Positions 1-8,058 of a stretch of DNA of 45,861 bases are shown here, piece by piece. The stretch lies in NCBI RefSeq assembly GCF_000220525.1, contig NZ_AFPK01000027.1, positions 1 through 45,861 on the forward strand. The letters run 5' to 3'. Origin of the DNA: Ochrovirga pacifica (GTDB lineage: Bacteria; Bacteroidota; Bacteroidia; Flavobacteriales; Flavobacteriaceae). The notes below the pieces were generated by a model. That model made no database searches, was not told where the DNA came from, and was given only the letters and a program-made list of their open reading frames with translations. Within the stretch, counting starts at the first letter, position 1; each line of letters starts with the position of its first letter. The position numbers were made by a program, and so were the translations under genes.

Positions 1-12
1 AGTAAAAATTGT

Positions 13-87
13 CGGGGATGAGAGGATTCGAACCTCCGACCTCTGGCACCCCATGCCAGCGCGCTAACCGGGCTGCGCTACATCCCG
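13..87 (-). tRNA. tRNA-Pro (anticodon GGG)
   Basis: Read on the minus strand, this folds as a cloverleaf: acceptor CGGGATG, D stem GCGC/GCGC, anticodon stem CTGGC/GCCAG enclosing ATGGGGT (anticodon GGG, for CCC/CCU proline codons), T stem GGAGG/CCTCT around TTCGAAT. The 3' acceptor strand reads CATCCCCG, one C more than needed to pair with CGGGATG. Position 1 therefore faces C72 instead of the usual G72, or one C is bulged. CCA is not encoded. Identity is clear from the arms; the exact 3' end is uncertain by a base. Confidence 0.93.
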
Positions 88-92
88 TTTAC

Positions 93-130
93 ATAAAAGA
101 GCCTAGTTTTTTTTGACTAGGCTCTTTTAT
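93..130. terminator. Bidirectional intrinsic terminator
   Basis: A 15-bp perfect inverted repeat (93-107 with 116-130, arms ATAAAAGAGCCTAGT and ACTAGGCTCTTTTAT) has a T-rich loop and A/T-rich flanks on both sides. It lies between the transketolase stop and tRNA-Pro, so it probably ends the transketolase transcript before the tRNA on the same strand. Confidence 0.8.
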
Positions 131-150
131 ATTTTATTTTCTAGTCTTTT

Positions 151-999
151 TTAGTAATCTCCTAAAGTTTGTGGGTTTTGACTTAATGCTGCTTCTAATT
201 GTTCTGCATTAGGTGCTTTACCATGCCAAGCATGTGTATGCATCATAAAGTCAACTCCGTTCCCCATTTCTGTGTACAATAAAATACAAACAGGTTTTCC
301 TTTTCCTGTTAAAGACTGTGCTTCTTTTATTCCTGTAATGATCGCTTCAATATCATTTCCTTTTTCTACTTCTAATACTTGCCATCCAAAAGCTTCAAAC
401 TTAGCTCTTAAACTCCCCAAAGACAATACTTCATCAGTTGTACCATCAATTTGTTTAAAGTTTACATCAATTGCAGCTATGTAGTTATCAACACTCTTAC
501 TACCTGCATACATAATTGCTTCCCAGTTCTGACCTTCTTGTAATTCTCCATCACCGTGTAGACTGTAAATTAACCTGTCATCTCCGTTTAATTTTTTGGC
601 TTGTGCAGCTCCAATAGCTACACTCATCCCCTGTCCTAAAGATCCAGAGGCAACTCTAATACCTGGCAAACCTTCGTGAGTAGTTGGGTGTCCTTGCAAT
701 CTAGAATCTAACAAACGAAACGTAGCCAATTCTGATACTGGAAAATATCCGCTACGAGCTAAAACACTGTAAAATACAGGAGAAATATGACCATTTGATA
801 AAAAGAATAAATCTTCTCCTTTTCCGTCCATTTGAAAATTAGAAGCATCGTACTTCATTATTTCTTGATACAAAACAGTAATGTACTCTGCACATCCTAA
901 AGACCCACCTGGGTGTCCTGAATTCACAGCACTTACCATGCGTACAATATCTCTTCTTACTTGTTGTGTAAAATCTTTTAGCTCTTGAATAGTTGCCAT
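151..999 (-). CDS. Transketolase, N-terminal (thiamine diphosphate-binding) subunit
   Basis: This 282-residue protein corresponds to the N-terminal third to half of a classical transketolase of about 660 residues. The ThDP/Mg motif GDGELQEGQNWEA is visible near residue 150, followed by the conserved IDVN stretch. The early AVNSGHPGGSLGCAEY block is also typical. Transketolase moves two-carbon units between pentose and hexose/triose phosphates in the cytoplasm. In many bacteria it is encoded as two genes; the C-terminal pyrimidine-binding and transketolase_C part is needed for activity. No such partner is found in the window; downstream of the stop are a terminator and tRNA-Pro, so the partner is either beyond the left edge or elsewhere. 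A well-formed promoter precedes it. Confidence 0.93.
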   Translation of the reverse strand: MATIQELKDFTQQVRRDIVRMVSAVNSGHPGGSLGCAEYITVLYQEIMKYDASNFQMDGKGEDLFFLSNGHISPVFYSVLARSGYFPVSELATFRLLDSRLQGHPTTHEGLPGIRVASGSLGQGMSVAIGAAQAKKLNGDDRLIYSLHGDGELQEGQNWEAIMYAGSKSVDNYIAAIDVNFKQIDGTTDEVLSLGSLRAKFEAFGWQVLEVEKGNDIEAIITGIKEAQSLTGKGKPVCILLYTEMGNGVDFMMHTHAWHGKAPNAEQLEAALSQNPQTLGDY

Positions 1000-1018
1000 T
1001 GTATTAAATTTAGTGCCA

Positions 1019-1048
1019 CAAAAATACAGTTTTATTTATCTGTGACAA
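1019..1048 (-). promoter_or_regulatory. Promoter of the transketolase gene
   Basis: On the minus strand TTG (1046-1048) is followed after exactly 19 bases by TATTTTTG (1019-1026). This matches the Bacteroidota primary-sigma consensus TTG-N19-TAnnTTTG. The box lies 19 bases from the start codon, implying a very short leader. Confidence 0.7.
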
Positions 1049-1094
1049 ATTATTTATTTTATATATCAAAGTTCATTTTGTTGCAAATTCCTTT

Positions 1095-2285
1095 TTATGA
1101 AACCAACGAATCTATCACATTTAAAATTATTTTACATCCTTTTGCTATCTCTTCATCAGAAATGGTTAAAGGAGGGCTTATTCTTACTGCTTTCTTTTCG
1201 TACAATAAAAAAAACAACAACAAGCCTTGGTTCATGCATTCTAAAACCAACTGAGTTGCCAAATTATCGTTTTTTACCATAATAGCTAGCATTAAACCTT
1301 TTCCTCTAATTTCTTGTATTTCTGGATGGTCTAAGTATTGCCTAAACAACTGTTCTTTTCTTAAGGCTTCTTGCATTAGGTTGGTTTCGGTAATCTCTTT
1401 TAATGTGGCCAATGCAGCAGCAGCAATTACAGGATGTCCTCCAAAAGTTGTTATATGTCCTAGTTTGGGTTGATTTTGTAATTTTTCCATCAGTTTAAAA
1501 TCACTAATAAAAGCTCCAATAGGCATACCTCCGCCTAGTCCTTTACCAGTGATGACAATATCTGGAATACAATCATAGTTTTCAAAGCCAAATAGCTTTC
1601 CTGTTCTTCCTATTCCTGATTGAATTTCATCTAAAATTAACAAAGCTCCTACCTCATCACATCGTTTTCGTACTTGGTTTAAAAAACCATTTTTTGGTTC
1701 TATAAAGCCTGCTCCTCCCTGAATTGTTTCTAGAATGACTCCTGCTGTATCTTCTGTAATTTTTTGTAAATCGTCTAAATGATTAAAGTTGATAAAAGTA
1801 GTTCCAGGAATCAAAGGCCTAAAAGCACTATTTTGTTGTTCTGCTCCGCAGACACTCATTGCTCCTTGTGTATTTCCGTGATAGGCATTTTTAGCCGCAA
1901 CCATATTTGCTCTTCCTGTAACTCTTTTTGCTAATTTTATAGCTCCTTCTGTAGCTTCTGTTCCAGAGTTTACCAAATAAACCGTATTTAAATTATCGGG
2001 AAGCAAATTGCTTAACAAGCTACACAATTCTGTTTGTGGTTGTTGTATAAACTCTCCATACACCATTACATGCATATAGGCATCTACCTGATCTTTAATA
2101 GCTTTGCTAACCTTAGGATGGTTGTGTCCTAAACTATTTGCAGAAACACCAGCAATAAAATCTAAATAAGCTTTTCCGTCGGCACCATACACATAAGATC
2201 CTTTAGCTTTTACAACCTCTAAAGCTAAAGAATGAGGCGTAGTTTGGGCTTGGTGTTTGTAAAATTGATCTTTAAGCTTAGTCAT
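1095..2285 (-). CDS. Class III PLP-dependent aminotransferase (acetylornithine/ornithine type)
   Basis: The 396-residue length fits the acetylornithine/ornithine/GABA aminotransferase subgroup. Visible signatures are NSGTEATEGAIKLAKR, the PLP-phosphate region around AKNAYHGNTQGAMS, LILDEIQSGIGRTG with the Asp that contacts the pyridine nitrogen, and ITGKGLGGGMPIGAF with the Schiff-base lysine near residue 247. The start codon overlaps the last 8 bases of the upstream ostA-like gene, so the two are probably translationally coupled. No arginine-biosynthesis genes are nearby, so an argD role is not supported by context. The substrate remains unknown; the general class is secure. Confidence 0.9.
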   Translation of the reverse strand: MTKLKDQFYKHQAQTTPHSLALEVVKAKGSYVYGADGKAYLDFIAGVSANSLGHNHPKVSKAIKDQVDAYMHVMVYGEFIQQPQTELCSLLSNLLPDNLNTVYLVNSGTEATEGAIKLAKRVTGRANMVAAKNAYHGNTQGAMSVCGAEQQNSAFRPLIPGTTFINFNHLDDLQKITEDTAGVILETIQGGAGFIEPKNGFLNQVRKRCDEVGALLILDEIQSGIGRTGKLFGFENYDCIPDIVITGKGLGGGMPIGAFISDFKLMEKLQNQPKLGHITTFGGHPVIAAAALATLKEITETNLMQEALRKEQLFRQYLDHPEIQEIRGKGLMLAIMVKNDNLATQLVLECMNQGLLLFFLLYEKKAVRISPPLTISDEEIAKGCKIILNVIDSLVS

Positions 2286-3780
2286 GAATAAAAATATCTT
2301 CTTTTTTCAACGGTTTTTCACTCTCTCGCCAAATAAATCCTTTTAATTTCCCTCTGTCTTTTGGATATTTTGAGGGTGGATATGTTTTTCCTTCTGGCTT
2401 TTTTAGAAATAAAATTTCTCGAATTTTATTATCAAATAATGAAAACTCAATGTTACTACACTCTATGTCCATAATGGCACTCAATTCTCCCTTTTCATCA
2501 CGGGCGTAGTTAATTACAGCTCCATTTCCTTTGGCTAACAAATGAGATAATTTTTGATTGATAAACTTACCATACATGTTCTTTCCTTGAATTTGATTGA
2601 AACCTGCACTATCTTTCTGAACAATTAAAGCATTTCTTAAAATTTTTATAGAATCTAATTTATTGGTTTCCAGATTACTAATTAAACGAATACTGTCTCC
2701 GGTAATTTGATTGTTAGTAGACCATAACACAGGGTTTTCAAACAATTCTGTAATTCCTTTAGATTGATGAGATACCAAAGAATCGCACTTTCCGCTTAAA
2801 TCCGATTTAAATATTTTTACATGATGATATACTTTCATCAGCTTATTATTTTCAGGGCCAGTAACCGATAATGTATCTCCGTGAATAAACATAGAATCTT
2901 GTTCCACAATAGAAATTGCCACAGGTTTTTTGGTAATAATAATAGAATCTTTTTGACGATACACTTCCCCATAATCTCCCGTAACCACTATATTGTTTAC
3001 TGTATCAGTAATTACCAAATTCCCCGTTCCCGATGCAAAATCTGTTGCCTGATTGTAAAACAAACTATCTCCTTCTATCTCACTATTTTGATGGTAAATT
3101 TTAGAATTTTTTAAAAGATACCCCAAAGACAAACGGGTATCATAAATTCCTCGTTCTGTATACAAATCACTTTCTTTGTTGGTTACTGTTGATGGTCCAT
3201 ACAAATGCGTTCTACCTGTTTGGGTGTAGTAATCCATGTGCCCTGTTTTTAACGTCATATCAGGATTTACTACTTTTACATTTTGTCTGGCAGTTAATTT
3301 TTTTTCATTCGCATAATACTCGCCTACAATACTTGTTAGTGTATTTTCTTTGTTTACAATAGTTCCAAAGCAATCGTAATGCATTATTTGTGTGGCACGA
3401 TTAAAGTGTAGTGTATCTGTGGTTAATATCACATCTTTATCTTTTACAATTACTTTTCCCCAAGACAATCCTTTCTGGGTTTCTCCGTCGTATTGTAAAT
3501 GATCGCTGTTTTGTGTAAGTGTATCTGCTTGGTTGATAAGCACTTCTCCATAAGCATAGATTCTATTTTCGTTTCTATAAAAAAGTGCTCTTTTACAAGT
3601 TAAAATTGCCCCTTGATGTTTTACTCTAACAGCTCCATTTAGCACCGTTGCTCCTGGATATTGTTTTTGATCTGAGTAAGTTTGATCTGCGTGCAGTATT
3701 TTTATTTTTTGTGACTGTGCCATACTTGATAATCCTATCAACCATACACAAAAGACACCTACCTTAAAAATTGTTTTCAT
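2278..3780 (-). CDS. OstA-like protein (LptA/LptD N-terminal domain), periplasmic
   Basis: A 500-residue protein with an N-terminal signal peptide (MKTIFKVGVFCVWLIGLSSM, cleavage probably near AQSQ). It has long beta-rich repeats of the OstA/LptA type, such as VRVKHQGAILTCKRALFY, NRIYAYGEVLINQADTLTQN and TDTLHFNRATQIMHYDCFG. LptA-fold proteins form the periplasmic bridge carrying lipopolysaccharide to the outer membrane. Bacteroidota carry this longer OstA-like form besides or instead of short LptA. It lacks the large C-terminal barrel of LptD, so it should be a soluble or periplasm-associated bridge component. It is co-transcribed with the overlapping aminotransferase gene. Family assignment is firm; the exact place in the Lpt machinery is inferred. 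Confidence 0.82.
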   Translation of the reverse strand: MKTIFKVGVFCVWLIGLSSMAQSQKIKILHADQTYSDQKQYPGATVLNGAVRVKHQGAILTCKRALFYRNENRIYAYGEVLINQADTLTQNSDHLQYDGETQKGLSWGKVIVKDKDVILTTDTLHFNRATQIMHYDCFGTIVNKENTLTSIVGEYYANEKKLTARQNVKVVNPDMTLKTGHMDYYTQTGRTHLYGPSTVTNKESDLYTERGIYDTRLSLGYLLKNSKIYHQNSEIEGDSLFYNQATDFASGTGNLVITDTVNNIVVTGDYGEVYRQKDSIIITKKPVAISIVEQDSMFIHGDTLSVTGPENNKLMKVYHHVKIFKSDLSGKCDSLVSHQSKGITELFENPVLWSTNNQITGDSIRLISNLETNKLDSIKILRNALIVQKDSAGFNQIQGKNMYGKFINQKLSHLLAKGNGAVINYARDEKGELSAIMDIECSNIEFSLFDNKIREILFLKKPEGKTYPPSKYPKDRGKLKGFIWRESEKPLKKEDIFIHD

Positions 3781-3787
3781 ATACTAG

Positions 3788-3795
3788 CAAAGATA
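3788..3795 (-). promoter_or_regulatory. Candidate -7 box of the ostA-like gene
   Basis: TATCTTTG on the minus strand fits TAnnTTTG. It sits only 7 bases before the start codon, so transcription would begin almost at the ATG. No TTG is found at the expected distance upstream. Confidence 0.4.
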
Positions 3796-3886
3796 CTTTA
3801 TTCCCTCTATTTTAGAAATCTTTGTTGCACTATTGCTTTACAAGTACAATGCCAAAGGTATCTACTTATTATTTCCTTTTACAAAC

Positions 3887-3920
3887 GTAAAAAGCTCAGA
3901 CTTTTATCTGAGCTTTTTAC
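3887..3920 (-). terminator. Intrinsic terminator after purA
   Basis: A 14-bp perfect inverted repeat (GTAAAAAGCTCAGA / TCTGAGCTTTTTAC) with a 6-base loop lies just after the purA stop codon and has a T-run within the 3' arm on the minus strand. Confidence 0.8.
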
Positions 3921-3946
3921 ATTTGTTTCTTATTTTGTTACAATAT

Positions 3947-5218
3947 TTACATCAAAATAGTTTGTTTTCTATCGGGTCCTACAGAAACAATAGAAATTTT
4001 AATTCCTGTTTCTTGTTCTATAAACGTTACATAATCGTTTAATTCTTGAGGAAACTGATCTTTAGAAGTCATTTCTGTTAAATCAGCTTGCCATCCTTTT
4101 AACTCTGTGTAAATCGGTTTTACGTTTTCTGGCTCAATATTATAAGGGAAATGCTTAATAACCTCTCCTTTGTACTCATATGCTGTACATACTTTTAAGG
4201 TATCAAAACCTGATAAAACATCGGCTTTCATCATGTTTAGCTGAGTTACACCATTTACTTGACAAGCATATTTTAAAGCGACCATGTCTAACCAACCACA
4301 TCTTCTAGGACGACCTGTTGTAGCTCCAAACTCGTGCCCTACTTTGGCCATAGTAGCACCGTCTTCGTCAAACAATTCCGTTGGGAAAGGCCCTGAACCT
4401 ACACGAGTAGTATAAGCTTTAAAAATTCCATAAACTTCTCCTATTTGATTAGGAGCAACCCCCAATCCTGTACAAGCTCCTGCAGCAGTTGTATTAGAAG
4501 ATGTTACAAATGGGTAGGTTCCAAAATCAACATCTAACAAAGAACCTTGTGCTCCTTCTGCTAAAATCTTTTTATCGGCTTTTATTGCTTGGTGTAAATA
4601 CTCTTCACTATCAATAAAAGTTAACTCTTTTAGTTTTTCTACACTATTAAAGAAACATGTTCTTAAATCATCCAAGTCATAATCCAACTCTACATCGTAG
4701 AATTCAATCATCTTTAAATGTTTTTGAGTCAATTTTTCAAAAATTTCTTTCCAGTTGTCTAACTCTAAATCTCCCACACGCATTCCGTTACGACCTGTTT
4801 TGTCCATATACGTAGGGCCAATACCTTTTAAAGTAGATCCAATTTTATCTTTCCCTTTTGCTTTTTCTGAAGCAGCATCAAGCAAACGGTGCGTTGGCAA
4901 AATTAAGTGTGCTTTTCTAGAAATTAGTAAAACTTTTTTAAAATCTACATCAAACTTAGACAAGCCTTCTATTTCATTGTTAAAAATTACGGGGTCTATT
5001 ACTACTCCGTTACCAACAACATTAATTGCTTCTTTGTGAAAAATCCCTGATGGAATGGTATGTAATACGTGTTTGTGTCCATCAAAAATCAAAGTGTGCC
5101 CTGCGTTAGGTCCTCCTTGAAAACGAGATATTAAATTGTATTTTTTAGTTAAAACGTCAACTATTTTTCCTTTTCCTTCATCACCCCACTGCAATCCTAA
5201 TAATAAATCTACCGCCAT
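3947..5218 (-). CDS. purA: Adenylosuccinate synthetase
   Basis: A full-length 423-residue enzyme. It joins IMP and aspartate using GTP to form adenylosuccinate, the first step committed to AMP. The N-terminal GLQWGDEGKGK loop carries the catalytic Asp and Lys. GPNAGHT, GIGPTYMDKTGRNG and the C-terminal VGPDRKQTI stretch that binds the GTP base are all present. It lies 20 bases downstream of a Fur-family gene and is probably in one transcript with it. The nearby rel gene is notable because ppGpp inhibits this enzyme in E. coli. Confidence 0.97.
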   Translation of the reverse strand: MAVDLLLGLQWGDEGKGKIVDVLTKKYNLISRFQGGPNAGHTLIFDGHKHVLHTIPSGIFHKEAINVVGNGVVIDPVIFNNEIEGLSKFDVDFKKVLLISRKAHLILPTHRLLDAASEKAKGKDKIGSTLKGIGPTYMDKTGRNGMRVGDLELDNWKEIFEKLTQKHLKMIEFYDVELDYDLDDLRTCFFNSVEKLKELTFIDSEEYLHQAIKADKKILAEGAQGSLLDVDFGTYPFVTSSNTTAAGACTGLGVAPNQIGEVYGIFKAYTTRVGSGPFPTELFDEDGATMAKVGHEFGATTGRPRRCGWLDMVALKYACQVNGVTQLNMMKADVLSGFDTLKVCTAYEYKGEVIKHFPYNIEPENVKPIYTELKGWQADLTEMTSKDQFPQELNDYVTFIEQETGIKISIVSVGPDRKQTILM

Positions 5219-5238
5219 TTTTAAATAAATGTATAATT

Positions 5239-5679
5239 CTAATTTTCTTTTCGTTTTCCGTAAAAATACAACGAGTGCTTGTCTATTTCTACGTTAAAAA
5301 CTTCTTCTATTGTTTTTTTGATGGTCTGAATTCTTGGGTCACAAAACTCAATAACCTCTCCATCCGATAAAATCAAGTGATCATGCTGTTTGTCAAAAAA
5401 GCTTTTTTCGTAATGCGCTTGGTTTTGACCAAATTGATGTCTTCTTACCAAACCACATTCCAACAACAACTCTATGGTATTGTACAAAGTAGCCCTACTT
5501 ACACGGTACTTTTTATTTTTCATATTGATGTACAAAGACTCAATATCAAAATGTTCTTCTAAATCATAAATCTCTTGTAATATGGCAAAACGCTCTGGCG
5601 TTTTACGATGTTTGTTATTCTCTAAAAACTTAACAAACACTTCTTTAACAGTTTCCTGATTTTTCTGTTTAGTATCCAT
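5239..5679 (-). CDS. Fur-family transcriptional regulator
   Basis: 146 residues, the usual Fur size. The winged helix is seen in [13 protein letters not shown] and the recognition helix region [19 protein letters not shown]. The metal-site segment [24 protein letters not shown] follows in pieces: the regulatory-site histidines (HDH) are there. The structural-zinc CxxC that normally follows HDHLI is replaced by LSD, and no C-terminal CxxC exists. It therefore depends on something other than a structural Cys4 zinc. It could sense iron, zinc or peroxide; the sequence alone does not tell which. It is the first gene before purA, with rel upstream. Confidence 0.88.
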   Translation of the reverse strand: MDTKQKNQETVKEVFVKFLENNKHRKTPERFAILQEIYDLEEHFDIESLYINMKNKKYRVSRATLYNTIELLLECGLVRRHQFGQNQAHYEKSFFDKQHDHLILSDGEVIEFCDPRIQTIKKTIEEVFNVEIDKHSLYFYGKRKEN

Positions 5680-5705
5680 ACTATGTTGTTTAAAACAGCA
5701 AGGTG

Positions 5706-5713
5706 CAAATTTA
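5706..5713 (-). promoter_or_regulatory. Candidate -7 box for fur-purA
   Basis: TAAATTTG on the minus strand, 26 bases upstream of the fur-like start, fits TAnnTTTG. No TTG at 19 bases spacing was seen, so support rests on the -7 element alone. Confidence 0.45.
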
Positions 5714-5756
5714 TAGTTTTATTTTTTATCGATAATAGAAAGATTTGCTTTTTTTT

Positions 5757-7961
5757 CTAAATTATCCTTTTTACTTGCTTTACTCCTTTTACTCCGTTTA
5801 ATTGGTTGATTACTTTGCTTAATTTTGTTTTGTTTGGTACTGTAATTGTTACTTTTCCATGAAACAAACTTCCATCACCCGAAATATTAATGTTATTGAT
5901 ATTAATATGGTTGTTATTGGTAATAATCTTGGTTATATTTCCTAGCACTCCTTGTTCATCTTCTCCTTTAATACTTAGCGTTACTTTATATTCTTGCTTG
6001 GTAGAATCTACCCAAGTTGCTTTTAAAACACGATATCCGTAATTAGACTGTAAGCTAATGGCATTAGGACAGTTGTTTTTGTGAACTTTAATTCCCTCAT
6101 TAATGGTAATAAAACCAAACACTTTATCTCCTGGTATAGGAGTACAACATTTGGCAAAAGAGTATTCTAATTTTTCGTTATCGTTTCCAAAAAGTAAGGT
6201 ATCGTAATTGGTGTTTACTTCTTCTTTTTTTACAACTTTAGAACTGTCTTGCTTGGTTCTTCTAAACAGCTTGGCAAATGTACTGGTACGTTGATTGACG
6301 AAATTTCTAATCTGTGTATTATCAATGGTACCCACTCCTACTCTATAAAACAAATCAAAAGTTGTTTTTAGCTTAAAGTAAGACACCATGGCACCTAGGT
6401 TTTTGTCGGTAGGTTCAAACTTAAGGTGTTTTAATTTTCGTTTTAATATTTCTCGTCCTTCTTCGGCTACACGTTTTTCTTCTTCTTTTAAAGCAGCTCT
6501 AATTCTAGCTCTTGCTCTTGCTGTTACCACAAAGGTTAACCATCTTTCCGATGGTTTTTGGTTTTCGGACGTCATTACCTCTACCTGATCTCCACTATTT
6601 AACACACGATCTAAAGGGGTTAATTTTCCGTTTACTTTAACACCTCTACATTTTAGTCCAATATCTGTATGTACACTAAAAGCAAAGTCCAATGCCGAAG
6701 ATCCTTTGGGTAAAGATTTGATATCTCCTTTTGGAGTAAATACATAAATTTCTTTGGCATAAAGATTCAATTTAAAATCTTCAACAAAATCAACGGCATT
6801 GTTTGTAGAGTGATTTTCTAAAGTGTCTTTTAATCTATTTAGCCAATCTTCTAAACCACTTTCGGTTACATTTCCTTGTTTGTATTTAAAATGGGCTGCA
6901 TATCCTTTTTCGGCAATTTCGTTCATTCGTTTCGATCGGATTTGCACTTCTACCCATCTTCCTTCGGGTCCCATTACTGTAATATGCAAAGCTTCGTATC
7001 CCGTTGTTTTGGGTTGAGATATCCAATCTCTTAATCGGCTAGGATTGGGTCTAAAATTATCGGTAACAATTGAGTAAATTTTCCAAGCATCAAATTTTTC
7101 ATCTTCTTTAGGTTCGTAAATAATTCTGATGGCAAACTTGTCATAAACTTCTTCGTAACGAACTCCTTGCGATCGCATTTTTTTACGAATAGAAAATATA
7201 GATTTTGTTCTTCCTTTGATTTCAAAATTAAAACCTTGCGATTTTAAAGACTGACTAATTCTAGATGAAAAATTTTCTATATAATCTGTTTGATTGTCTT
7301 TGTTTTCAATTATTTTGGTTTCAATATCCTTATAGACTTCTGGCTCGGTATATTTTAATCCAAGATCTTCTAATTCGGTTTTAATGTTAAACAGCCCTAA
7401 TCTATGTGCAAGCGGTGCATAGATATACAGCGTTTCCGAAGCAATTCTTACTTGCTTAATTGCAGGCATAGAACCTAAGGTTTGCATGTTGTGAAAACGG
7501 TCTGCTATTTTGATTAAAATAACGCGTACATCATCATTTAATGTTAACAGCATTTTTCTAAAATTTTCTGCCTGAATAGAAACCATTTGGTCTTTACTCA
7601 TTCTAGAAATTTTAGTTAATCCATTTACAATTTTAGCTATTTTATCACCAAACAAACGCTCCATATCTTCTATAGTATAGTCTGTATCTTCTACCACATC
7701 GTGCAACAAAGCAGCAGCAATAGATACGGCTCCTAAACCTATTTCTGAAGCAACAATTTTGGCTACAGCAATAGGATGATATATGTAGGGTTCACCTGAT
7801 TTTCTTCTTTGTTCACTGTGTGCTTCTACAGCAATATCAAACGCTTTTCGAATTAATTTTTTATCATCATCCGACAAGTGTTGATAACTATCTTTTAGCA
7901 AGTCTTTGTACCTACGAGTTATTTCTTTGTTTTCTTTTTCAGTATCAACAACGTATCCCAT
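5757..7961 (-). CDS. rel: Bifunctional (p)ppGpp synthetase/hydrolase (Rel/SpoT)
   Basis: A 734-residue long RSH protein with all domains. The HD hydrolase has H62 in YHPIAVA and H87-D88 in LLHDVVEDT. The synthetase domain contains GRTKSIFSIRKKMRSQG, YEALHITVMGP and VEVQIRSKRMNEIAEKGYAAH. Then come a TGS domain (VFTPKGDIKSLPKGSSALDFAF), the conserved CCTPIPGD segment and a C-terminal ACT domain. Intact HD residues indicate that it both makes and degrades ppGpp, as expected where a single long RSH exists. It sits upstream of fur-purA on the same strand, 77 bases away. Confidence 0.95.
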   Translation of the reverse strand: MGYVVDTEKENKEITRRYKDLLKDSYQHLSDDDKKLIRKAFDIAVEAHSEQRRKSGEPYIYHPIAVAKIVASEIGLGAVSIAAALLHDVVEDTDYTIEDMERLFGDKIAKIVNGLTKISRMSKDQMVSIQAENFRKMLLTLNDDVRVILIKIADRFHNMQTLGSMPAIKQVRIASETLYIYAPLAHRLGLFNIKTELEDLGLKYTEPEVYKDIETKIIENKDNQTDYIENFSSRISQSLKSQGFNFEIKGRTKSIFSIRKKMRSQGVRYEEVYDKFAIRIIYEPKEDEKFDAWKIYSIVTDNFRPNPSRLRDWISQPKTTGYEALHITVMGPEGRWVEVQIRSKRMNEIAEKGYAAHFKYKQGNVTESGLEDWLNRLKDTLENHSTNNAVDFVEDFKLNLYAKEIYVFTPKGDIKSLPKGSSALDFAFSVHTDIGLKCRGVKVNGKLTPLDRVLNSGDQVEVMTSENQKPSERWLTFVVTARARARIRAALKEEEKRVAEEGREILKRKLKHLKFEPTDKNLGAMVSYFKLKTTFDLFYRVGVGTIDNTQIRNFVNQRTSTFAKLFRRTKQDSSKVVKKEEVNTNYDTLLFGNDNEKLEYSFAKCCTPIPGDKVFGFITINEGIKVHKNNCPNAISLQSNYGYRVLKATWVDSTKQEYKVTLSIKGEDEQGVLGNITKIITNNNHININNINISGDGSLFHGKVTITVPNKTKLSKVINQLNGVKGVKQVKRII

Positions 7962-7985
7962 AAATAGTGTGTTTTAAAAAACAAA

Positions 7986-8024
7986 ATTTACTGATCGATT
8001 GTATGATACAAGCCATCAGTAAAT
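7986..8024 (-). terminator. Nested palindrome, likely terminator of the methyltransferase-protease transcript
   Basis: Perfect 10-bp arms ATTTACTGAT (7986-7995) and ATCAGTAAAT (8015-8024) enclose a second inverted repeat TTGTA/TACAA around TGA. On the minus strand it is followed by TTTGTTTTTT. It lies between the M48 stop and the rel start, so it can end the upstream transcript or fold in the rel leader. Confidence 0.55.
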
Positions 8025-8058
8025 TGATATGTTCTGTTATTAAATATACGGAATTTCT

